Shown here one piece after another: positions 24,161 to 35,100 of a stretch of 64,000 nucleotides of DNA. Origin of the DNA: Rapana venosa (taxonomy: Eukaryota > Mollusca > Gastropoda > Neogastropoda > Muricidae); assembly GCA_028751875.1 (NCBI GenBank), contig CM054157.1, positions 8,098,074-8,162,073 of the forward strand. Reading direction: 5' to 3'. The position numbers and the translations under genes were made by a program. The notes under the pieces were generated by a model that had not been told where the DNA came from, ran no database searches, and was given only the letters and a program-made list of their open reading frames with translations. Position 1 is the first letter of the stretch; each line of letters starts with the position of its first letter.

Positions 24161-24930
24161 ATCCCCTTAAAAGTTGGGGGGGGGGGGGAGGGGAAGCTAT
24201 GCATGGAAGAGTGTCAAAGATACATATCAGAGACATATAAACCAATTGATTTCAAACCCACTTTAGATGCCAAAGTAAGAATACAAGATGAACACACTGC
24301 AATTTTAGCATATTTTAAGCAATCCCCAAAATTTCATATTTACAATATTAGCGCGCACAGTACTTTCACACATCTTAATAACAATGTTATTGTTGAAATT
24401 TGTTCCTTTAACATTGTGGAGCTACATATATCAAGCTTCACCGTTGTAACATTCAGAACCTCCAACATGTATGTCCCTTCATACTGTACAATCACAACCT
24501 TGTATCAAGATCAACCTGGGTGATAGTCAGTAGGAATATATGATAAACAAAAACTTGTTCTTTTCTCATGTTTGTGAATGCATGACGATCTGCCTGTGTA
24601 ATACTCAGTAGGCATATATGATATAACCAAGCTTGTTTTAGGTTTGTTTTGGTGTTTTTTTTGTTGCTGATTAAAACCAAGCTTGTTCTTTTCTCATGAT
24701 TGTGCATGCATGCTTGTATACGATTTTCTCTTATACGCAACACATACCACAACGTAACAACTGTGTTAAACCATTAGTGAACTTGTTCACAAAATTTGTT
24801 GTTGTTTTTTAAAACTTTCATCAGCCACGTCAAAATTCTATCAAGACGTCTTGCCAGAAATGAAAAAAAAAAGTCTCTATGTGCGTATATCTGCGAGTTT
24901 ACGTGCACACACACATGTCAGCTGTGAAGT
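24160..24930 (-). other. Probable AACS 3' UTR / downstream flank
   Basis: AT-rich sequence directly after the stop codon. It includes two to three imperfect ~80-bp direct repeats at about 24500-24725 (cttgttcttttctcatg occurs at each copy). I did not find a clear AATAAA within this interval on the minus strand, so the mRNA end is not defined. Confidence 0.3.
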
Positions 24931-25068
24931 TCAGAATCCTTGGAGTTCGTGGACGTTGTAGTAGAGGTCGATGCTGCTGGGGTTAGCCAGAGCGCCTCGC
25001 TGAGGAACGTCCATGCCTGAGATGGCACGCTTCACCGCCACTTCCACCTTCTTCCCGCTGATTGTGTA
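24931..25068 (-). CDS. AACS: AACS exon 18 (last coding exon)
   Basis: 138 nt including the stop TGA at 24931-24933. Reads [20 protein letters not shown] and ends ELQGF. The Lys after SG (627) is the presumed catalytic lysine of the adenylation half-reaction. The acceptor GTGCAG is part of a degenerate repeat (25069-25740). Confidence 0.96.
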   Translation of the reverse strand, partial: YTISGKKVEVAVKRAISGMDVPQRGALANPSSIDLYYNVHELQGF

Positions 25069-28000
25069 CTGCACACATCGTTGTACATATATACATGCAG
25101 TCTAGAGTAGAGTAGTGCTGTATGATTCTTTAGCCTTGCTGCACACATCATTGGTGGTCCTAGAGGTAACGTGCCTGTCTAGAAAGCGAAAAGTCTGGGG
25201 TCGGAAGTGTGTGGTGGTTCGAATCTCGTTTGGGCCCGAAACTTTTCCCCCATCCATTAGACCATGGGTGGTGAGCTGGGCGCTAGTCTTTTGGACGAGA
25301 CGATAAACCGAGGTCCCGTGTGTTACACAAAATTATTCAGCGCACGTAAAAGAACCCACGGCAACAAGAGAGCTGTCCCTGGCAAAATTCTTAGAAAAAA
25401 GCCACTCTGATAGGGAAACAAATACAATTGCAGACAAAAAACAACAACAAACAAACAAAACCAAAAAAAAGGGTGGCACTGCTCTTGTGGCGACACACTC
25501 TCCCTGTGGAGAGCAGCCCAAATTTCACGCAGAGAAATCTTGTGACTTAAAGTGGTATAAATAAATAAATAAATTGTACACACATGCAATATAATGTTCT
25601 TCACGTGCTTTGCGAGTCTTTAAACCTTACTGCACATATCCTTGTACATACAAGCAGTAGGCAGTATCATATAAGTAATGTGTGATTCTTTAACCTTACA
25701 GCACACATCATTGTACATACATGCAGTAGGCAGATTCATATAAGTAATGTTCTTCAAGGGCCATTTTTTGTTGTTGTTGATGTTGTCGTTGTGCATTCCC
25801 CAGCTTAACACTCTGGGGGGAGTCACCCAGAACATGCACTCTTGCCTCACTCATCCCACCTGGGTATCACCGTGAGATAGGAAGTACACCGGATAATTTG
25901 TGTTTATGACTCTTTTCAAGAACCTCACCCACAGCATGCAAATCCAACATCACTCAAATCAAGGGAGCTAAATTAAGCGCGCCCCTTCCATTTACCTAGT
26001 CCAAGTGTGGTCAGTTCCTGCTATGATCAGCACCAGCTGGGCTGGGATGGAATGGATTGCAGCTGAAAGTGAGGGAAACTGATTTTTAAAAATTTTTTTC
26101 TTTTATATCGAGGATAATGGAATAAGCACTCATGTGCTTTTTTACATCTAGTCCCCGTGTGTACGCTGTTTTTTAAAATTCTGTCATCTGTTCCCACCAG
26201 CACACAATGGCCTACATTTAACGAAAAGCGGAACAAGATTTAACGTGTGCGCAAGATGTTCTGCGTGCGTTCGCACACACGGGACCTCGGTTTATACTCT
26301 CATCCAAACGACTTTTTTGGGGAGAGTGGAGTCGGCACTGATGTTAACTCCAGAGGAAAATATCCCCCTTGAACGGGAATCGAACCCGGGTCGTCAGATT
26401 GCGAGCGCAATGTTCTAACCACTAGGCTATCCCGTCCCCCCTGCTGTGCTGACAGCTGTGGAGGAAAAAATCTCCTCGAACGAGCGGCTCAGTTGTGGCC
26501 AAAATTTCCGGGAAGTCAGATTGCGAATCATCATCATCATTAACCATTACACCCAGTGGTGTGTAGGGCAGCAACAAAGCCCTTCCACTCCTGCCTATCC
26601 TGGGCCAACCTAGTCACTGATCCCCAAGAGTGCTGCTGCATGGCCTTCATCTCACTTTCTACAGTCCTCCTCCTCCACCGTTGCTTTTGGTCTTCCTTTC
26701 TTTCTCCTTCCTTCTGGGGTCCAGCGCAATGCTGTTCTTGTGATTGACTGTGGGGTCTCTTCGGAGGATGTGCCCAATCCACTTCCACCGTCGTCTGGTG
26801 ATGATGGTTCCGAGATTGCGAATGCAACACTCTAACCACTAAGCCATCCTTCCCCTACCCCCCCACACACACACACCAAAATTTACTTTCCGTATCAAAA
26901 CCAGCCCTCGACTTTTCAAACTGAGAACAGAACAGAACAACTCTCTTGGACAACTCACAGGGATGTCGGCAATGGAGAGAAAGACGGCAGGGACGTGGCG
27001 AGCGGACAGGTAGTTGCGGATGTGGGTCCTGATGTTGGAGACCAGGTCCTGACTGAGGTCCACGCCGGGCACCATCTTGAGGAAGAGCACCACCCGCTCC
27101 TCCAGCCCGTCCTGACTGCGCTGGGACACGCACACGCTGTCCTGGATCTCCTTGAAGGACTCCACTGCAACCAGCAACACCACCACGTATTGGGGGGAGT
27201 CACCCAGAACATGCACTCTTGCCTCACTCATCCCACCTGGGTATCACCGTGAGATAGGAAGTACACCGGATAGTTTGTGTTTATGACGTATTTCGGGTCC
27301 ATCGACCTGGAATGAGCTCCCTCTCTCTCTCTTCGCCAGAAGCCTAACTAAAAAAAAAAGTATGTTCTTTCGAGCCAGAAGGCCCATAGAGCCGGAGCTT
27401 ATCCCGGTTTCTGTAGCGTTAAGCGAACTGATGGTTTTTCACCACCCCTGTGACAAGACGCTAGTCTGTCGCCAGATACTTCCCTAGCAAAGCTGGTACC
27501 CACTTGTACACCTGGGTGGAGTGAGGAAAATAGGAGTAAAGTGTCTTTCCCAAGGACATAACACCGAGCCGAGCGGGGATTGAACCCGCGGCCTCTGGAT
27601 CACGAGTTGACCGCCTAATCCACTTGACCACGGTGCCTCCTAGAAGCCTAGCTATGACACTTTTAAATCCAGACTCAAGACATATTTATTTCAAACCTAA
27701 GATTCCCCCCCCGTCCTGTCTCATATCAGAACTATCCCACCCTTCACTAACCCATGTCCTACTACCCTGCTAAAGTATACGACCTCTGTGTGTGCGTGTG
27801 CGTGCGTGCGTGCGTTGCGTTGCGTTGCGTTGCGTTGCGTTGCGTTGCGTTGTGTGTGTGTGTGTGTGTGTGTGCTTTTGAAAAACATTTGACTATTGCA
27901 ATTTTATTTCATAGATTTTGTCTGCAGTGCACCATGTTTGTAATATCTGTTTGAACTATTGATTATTTGTCATTGGTTGTATGACTGTGTAAGATTAGGT

Positions 28001-31000
28001 CGAATGCATGCGCTTTGATTTGTCTTTGCAAGATATAGCGCTATATAAGTTCCATTTATTATTATTATTTATTATCTCACACATGTTTTTATCTGCAAAG
28101 CTAAGCTGTACGGGCCCACGAGAGGAGCTGGAAAGGACTCTGGAAAGGACTCGCCACTGGTTTTTTTGGGGGGATGGGATAGCCTAGTAGTCAGAACATT
28201 GCGCTCGCAATCTAACGACCCAGGTTCGCTTCCCGTTCAAGGGGATATTTTTCCCCTGGAGTTATCATCAGTGCAGACTCGATTCTCCCTAAAGTCCTTC
28301 GGATGAGACTATAAACTGAGGCCCCGTGTGCGAACGCACGCAAAACATCTTGCGCATACGTTAAATCCTGTTCCGCTTTTCGAAAGAGTAGGCTTTGTGT
28401 GCCGGTGGGAACAGATGACAGAATTTACAAAACCGCATACACACGGGGATTGGATGTAAAAAAAGAAAAAGCACATGAGTGCTTATTCCATTATTCTTGA
28501 TATAAAAAAATATTAAAAAACCGTCATCTGAGCACTTTGATTTGTTGCTTTACAAGATTCAGCGCTATATAAATTCCATACATTGTTATTATTATTATTA
28601 TTATTATTAAATGTCTATCTGCAAACTAAGCTGTACAGCCCCACAAGAGGAGCTGGAAAAGACTTTCCACCGTTTCTCCCTGACACATCTGAAGATGTAA
28701 AAAGCAAACGAGAAGAAGGCAAATGTTTTATCAGTTATCAGAACTGCTAGCGAGAGGTGAGTACGTGCCTCTTTTCGTTTCTATATACTGATGTTCTCTA
28801 ACACAGTTCAGTTTGTAATTTTGACCACCCCACAACTGGTATTGAGTTGCAGTGACTATTTAGGGGGGCAGGGGGGTTGTTTAGTTTGTTTTTGTTCCTT
28901 GGCTAGAGTTCTGAAGTTCACCAATGGTGAGTTTTTCATACGCAACTTGTTTTTACCCACCAATAAAGTAACCTCAATCCGCCCTTGGCAAAAGTGTCTG
29001 AACTCAAAACCTGTGTGAGTGTGCTTTTCAAAATTTTGCCATCCATTCCAACCAACAAGAAATGACTTGCTCTTCCAAAAGGAGCAACTGGTTTTTAAGT
29101 GTGCGCAAGATATTCTGAGTGCATTTGCACATGGGGTCTCGGCTTATAGTCAGTCTCATCTGAAGGACTTTAGGGGGAGTGGAGTCAGTACTGATGTTAA
29201 CTCAAACTGGTGCCTCCATGATGGCTTGATCCCTGGCCACCAAATCACAAATGCAACCACAATCTAACCACTAGGCAATCCCGCATGGGTGGGCTTCTCA
29301 CTCAATTTTGCTTCGCAACTAAGCCAACACTGTCATCAGGGGTGTCTTTGAAGAGGGTGTGGGGCACATGATGGATCAGATTTGGTCCTACTGAATGCCG
29401 TAAAAGTGGCCAAGCAGCAGGGCAGGGTTTTTCTGGTTAGTGGCCTTCTGGCAGCTTAACAATGATTGCTTCCTGTCAACTTGAAATTCTGTTTTTGTTG
29501 TTGTTGTTACTGCCTCATCTTCTGTGATGTCCCCATCCTGCTGTTCCCACACCGCTCATCTCAATCTTCCCACCATAGCCATACCCAGATTTGTTATGTC
29601 TCATCCCTAGAGTCAGAAGTCCACAGGCCTCCATGGGGCCACCAGCCAGAGGGGCCCTGCACTGCTGCTGGGTCACTTTTGTGGTGTTCAGCGGTGCCTG
29701 TTCTGAGCTAACATACACAGGACACCACCTACCATGCCCCCTACTAACAACAGTATTAGCTCAGTTGCGGAGCCAGACTGAATCAGTCGCCCACCCAGGT
29801 GGCAACCACCACAACGTCCCTCCAACGACCGTCTCCCCTGAACCCCCAACCCCAAAGGCTTTGACACAAACTCACCACAGGCACAGAAGTGTATGGGCAA
29901 ACCGAATCTGAGGTCACAATGTGACCAGAGCAGCTGGGATCACCGAATCAGAGACTTAAAATTTTTTTTAATTGCATGATGATCAATGACAATGAGGATG
30001 ACGTAATTATGCTGCTGTGGAAGTGCATATGCTTTGAGACTACTTGACAGGGTTGTACTCTACATTTACTATCATAATATATCCCGGCATCAACCAGGCC
30101 ACAAGAGATACAGACACCTGCAGTGTTGGTCAGGTAATTTGAGCAACACTCTCAAACTCGCATCTGTAAAGTGGATGAAGCTCGACTGTGTGGTCCCAGT
30201 CTTCCCACTGAGCCCCAGTCTTCCCACTGAGCCCACAGCGCATTCACTCTGGGTAGAAGCCGGCCAGAGTCCGAAAAATCCCTACGACTCTTATGGGCAT
30301 TGAACCCGTGACTTTCCAGTATGAAATCTAAGGCGCTAACCACTGCGCCATGGTAGCTGATCAACTTGAAATTATGAGCAGGAAAAGCCAGGGTGTGGTT
30401 GTGGAGGTGTGGCCAGAGTAAGTACAGCATTGCAGCAGCGCAGATTTATCATTTAAAAAAAGAAAAAGAAATGAAGAGTCAGAAAAATAACATAAAATGG
30501 ATCATTCTCAATCAGTATCTCAGGGTGGGTTTTAAAAAATTATTTATATTCACCACTCTCAAGTACATATGTTAACTCAATGGAGTCGCAGTGAAATGGA
30601 TCCCGCCGTTTTGTGGTGACGCATGATTTTGGCTATATTTGAAAAAAATTCAGCAGACTTACCCAACATAATAATGACATACACATTATACATCATTGAA
30701 AAGTTTATTATGTCTACTTTTGATATTGTTTCACAGTTTTTCAAGAGATGGCTATGTTTTATTTTTTCAAAATTTTCAAACTACGTCACTGAATGCTGAA
30801 AAATAAAAAGGTTTTAAAATTAGGGATGCTTATCTTACATGGCTTGAACTGTTCATCAACTAGTCCCCTTCAAGCAATGTGATAATTTTTCACCAAAGTA
30901 AAGTTCCCTGAAGTTGGCTGAATCCATCTGATGTCACTTTTTGTACAACAGATTTTTTTTTTAAAGAATCATAACACTGGAGAGCCTGAAATCCCAAAGA

Positions 31001-32042
31001 TATCACTTGTTGACATGTCGAACAAAATTAGCCAACAGACACAAACTAGGCAAGCTTATGGTCAAGGAAAGCAACTGTGTTTAAAAAAATTGATTGCCCT
31101 ACATGCCAGAGTACTTTCCCTTGAGTTGAACATCGCTTAGTGTAGTGTAAAAAATTTGTAATTCTGCTGAATCTTAAGCTTCGGCACGTCACAGTGAAGG
31201 AAAGAAGTGCCGAAGCTTAAGATTCGGCACAACCTCATTGAGTTAAGCTTCACATACAGTGAAACAATGGCTTATAAGGAAACCATCTTGGGCAAGACGC
31301 TCAGCAAAAACCAAACACAAAAAAAACTACCTATTTTAGAAATGAAAAAAATCCTACACGAAAACTCACCAACGTGGTAGATTTCAGCGCTCCCAAAGCG
31401 AACCCCATTTGGGTTCAGTGTGCCATCGCTGAAAACAGACAAACCACAACAAACTTTTATCAATATTTCTGCAAAGAGAGAGCTCTTCCAGGGGACCTGT
31501 ATTTAATAATAATAATGATGATAATAAATGGAATTTATATAGTGCTATATCTTGCACAGACAAATCAAAGTGCTTGTACTCAACTCATTCTTACACAGTC
31601 ATGCAACCAATAACAAAAAATTGATAGTTCTAACAGGTCCAAATATGCCACGCGCGCACACACACACACACACACACAAAGGTTAACACAAATGCTTCAG
31701 CAAATACTGTAGTTATGGAGTTAGAAGATCCTTGTATCTAAAATGCACTCACAAAAAGTTTAAATCTCTTTTTTCACCTTATATTCCACATGCAAAAATA
31801 TTCTGAAGGGATTTTAGAATTAAGAAGGCGGCTTGACTCCAGATTTTCATCACTGACTATGGAGCAATGGTTAGGGCATAAAACTAGCGGCTGGAAGAAT
31901 ATGGGTTCAAATCTCATCACATGCAGTATTCTTTTCAGACATGGCTGAAAGTCTCTTGAGAGATTTTAGTTCTCTAGACAGACCTCCTACACTTCTAAAC
32001 AGTGCATTTCTACACATACACCCGAGCGCGCGCGCATGTGTG

Positions 32043-32083
<41 letters not shown>

Positions 32084-32091
32084 TGCGTGTG

Positions 32092-32122
<31 letters not shown>

Positions 32123-35100
32123 TGTGGTGTGTGTGTGCATGCATGCATGCGAGAAGAGAGTATGTGTGTGTGAGTATGTGAGTCTCTTTCTCTCCCCTCC
32201 TCCCCATCTCTCTGTCTCTCTTTCTCTCTCTCCCCCCCTCCCTCTCTCTCCCCTCTTTTTTTTTTTTTCAGTCTCCCCTCTTTCTCTTGATGTCTACTGG
32301 ATTCCCAGTTATGTTTCTTTTTTTGTTTTTCTATACTCAAAAAAACATAAGACGCAGCCTGACAAAAAAACAAAGAGAAAAAAAACAACCAAATAAACAA
32401 GATTTATAGCTACAGCAATTAACTTTATTCCATTATAAAAAGCCATCTGATAGAATAACTTGTCTTAAAAGTTAAAACAAGTTAAGAAACATGCAAAAAT
32501 ATACTAACACGGACACAATCCTTTTGTGTGTGTGTGTGTGCATGCTTGTGGTGTGTATGCATGCATGCGTGTGTATGCATGCATGCATGTGTACACGCAT
32601 GCATGTGTGTGTTTGTGCATGTTCAGAAATTGCACGTTTTACAAACTAACAGCTGCAAAAACTCACCTTCGCCCCAACATAATGATGCCTCCTGTTTCAC
32701 TGTTGATGTAACAGAAGTCCCCATGGGTCCACACATCTGCCAACATCACAGAACACAATTTTAGCGAGACGCAGAGCATGAAAAATGATATAAAAACATC
32801 ACATCCTACTTTACAAGAAAAAAAATAGAGGATTTAGTCAGACCAATACTGAAGCATCAATAAAACCAACAGTGTCTTTTATTATTTACAACATCTTCCA
32901 CATTTCACAAAATGTCAAGAACAAAACTTTTAAAATCAAATAAACTCTTTTACAAATGTGGCTTGGGTTGTAGATGAACAGGCCCAGACATCCACATTGT
33001 GTGGGACAAATTATCTTTAAAGTCTAATTCTTGTATAAAAAGTCAGGACGAATGGACAAGAAGGCATAATAAAACAAGAAGAGTCACAGAGCGAAAGGGT
33101 ACAAGGCAGAAACAGAGCGGATAGAAAGAGGAATTCAACACAGAATTTCAGAATTGGGGAAGGCTATCTGTACTGACAGGCCCGCATCCCCACAGGAGAG
33201 AGGAGGGGTGAGGCAAGAAACAGACACAAATGACTGGGAGAATTCACATGCTTCACAATCTTTATAATAATAATAATGATATGGAATGATAAGCGCTGAA
33301 ATCTGTAGAAGCAACAAATCAAAGCGCCGTAAGTTTTCCTCTTATTCTTCATTTTTTTTGAGGATAATGGGAAGGCATCAGTACTTTTTTGCTGGTTCTT
33401 TTCACAGCAGCCCGGATGGGTAGAGCATGAAATTTGAATCATCTGTCAATGCCACATGCTCCAATCTTTAAAAAGGAAGGATTTAATTAGGCGCAACTTC
33501 AGCTGACTGCAAACGCGCTCTGTTTTTCCTCTTTCATCCAGTTTTTTGAATATTGATTTAGGGGGTCAATGTGATTTTTTTGTGTGTTTTTTTTACATCC
33601 AGTCCCCGTGTGTATGCAGTTTTGTAAATTTTGTCATCTGTTCCAACTGGCACAAAATGGCCCACTCTTTCAAAAAGCGGAACAGGATTTAACGTGTGCG
33701 CAAGACGTTCTGCGTGCGTTCGCACACGGGGCCTCGGTTTATAGTCTCATCCGGAGGACTTTGACATTCAGTTCAATTTTTGGGGGGTCAAACTGGGAAG
33801 AAAGGGCGAGGCTGGGAATCGAACCCAGAACCTCACGGTTTACTTGTTGGCAGGCAAACAAACGTCTTAACCATCCTGCCACCTTCCTTCTAGGGAACTT
33901 ACTAGGAAACTTGTTGAAATAGGCTTTCTTGTAGAGGCTGCCGTCTGCGTCGTTCCAGAAACAGACCGGCATGGAAGGGAACGGTTTCAGGCACACCAGC
34001 TCCCCACTGTCATCATACACTGCCTTGCCTAGAAAATGCACAAAAGAGAACATATACGCATGTAAGAAAATACTGCACACTTTGCCTACTACAGGAACAG
34101 ACACATACAAGTAAATACACTGCCTTGCCTAGAAAATGCACAAAAGAGAACATATACGCATGTAAGAAAATACTGCACACTTTGCCTACTACAGGAACAG
34201 ACACATACAAGTAAATATACTGCCTTGCCTAGAAATACGCAGAGAGCATATATGAAAATTCTGCACGCTTTGCCTACTAAAAGGAGCACACACATACAAG
34301 TAAATACACTGCCTTGCCTAGAAATACACAAAAGAGAACATATACGCATGTAAGAAAATACTGCACACTTTGCCTACTACAGGAACAGACACATACAAGT
34401 AAATATACTGCCTTGCCTAGAAATACGCAGAGAGCATATACGCATATATGAAAATTCTGCACGCTTTGCCTACTAAAAGAAAAGGAGCACACACATACAA
34501 GTAAATACACTGCCTTGCCTAGAAATACACAAAAGAGAACATATACGCATGTAAGAAAATACTGCACACTTTGCCTACTACAGGAACAGACACATACAAG
34601 TAAATATACTGCCTTGCCTAGAAATACGCAGAGAGCATATACGCATATATGAAAATTCTGCACGCTTTGCCTACTAAAAGAAAAGGAGCACACACATACA
34701 AGTAAATACACTGCCTTGCCTAGAAATACACAAAAGAGAACATATACGCATGTAAGAAAATACTGCACACTTTGCCTACTACAGGAACAGACACATACAA
34801 GTAAATATACTGCCTTGCCTAGAAATACGCAGAGAGCATATACGCATATATGAAAATTCTGCACGCTTTGCCTACTAAAAGAAAAGGAGCACACACATAC
34901 AAGTAAATACACTGCCTTGCCTAGAAATACACAAAAGAGAACATATACACATGTAAGAAAATACTGCACACTTTGCCTACTACAGGAACAGACACATACA
35001 AGTAAATATACTGCCTTGCCTAGAAATACGCAGAGAGCATATATGAAAATTCTGCACGCTTTGCCTACTAAAAGAAAAGGAGCACACACATACAAGTAAA

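Noticed and set aside
24203..24523. 106-codon plus-strand frame
   Set aside because: Antisense to the probable AACS 3' UTR, no known motifs.
26839..27231. Single-exon 130-residue protein on the minus strand
   Set aside because: It is AACS exon 17 read through both splice sites; the coding part is only 26959-27164.
34277..35095. 272-codon open frame (minus) with repeating [11 protein letters not shown] units, resembling a membrane repeat protein
   Set aside because: It is a by-product of the 201-bp tandem array, whose unit length is a multiple of three. The sequence lies in AACS intron 13 and lacks any independent gene signal.
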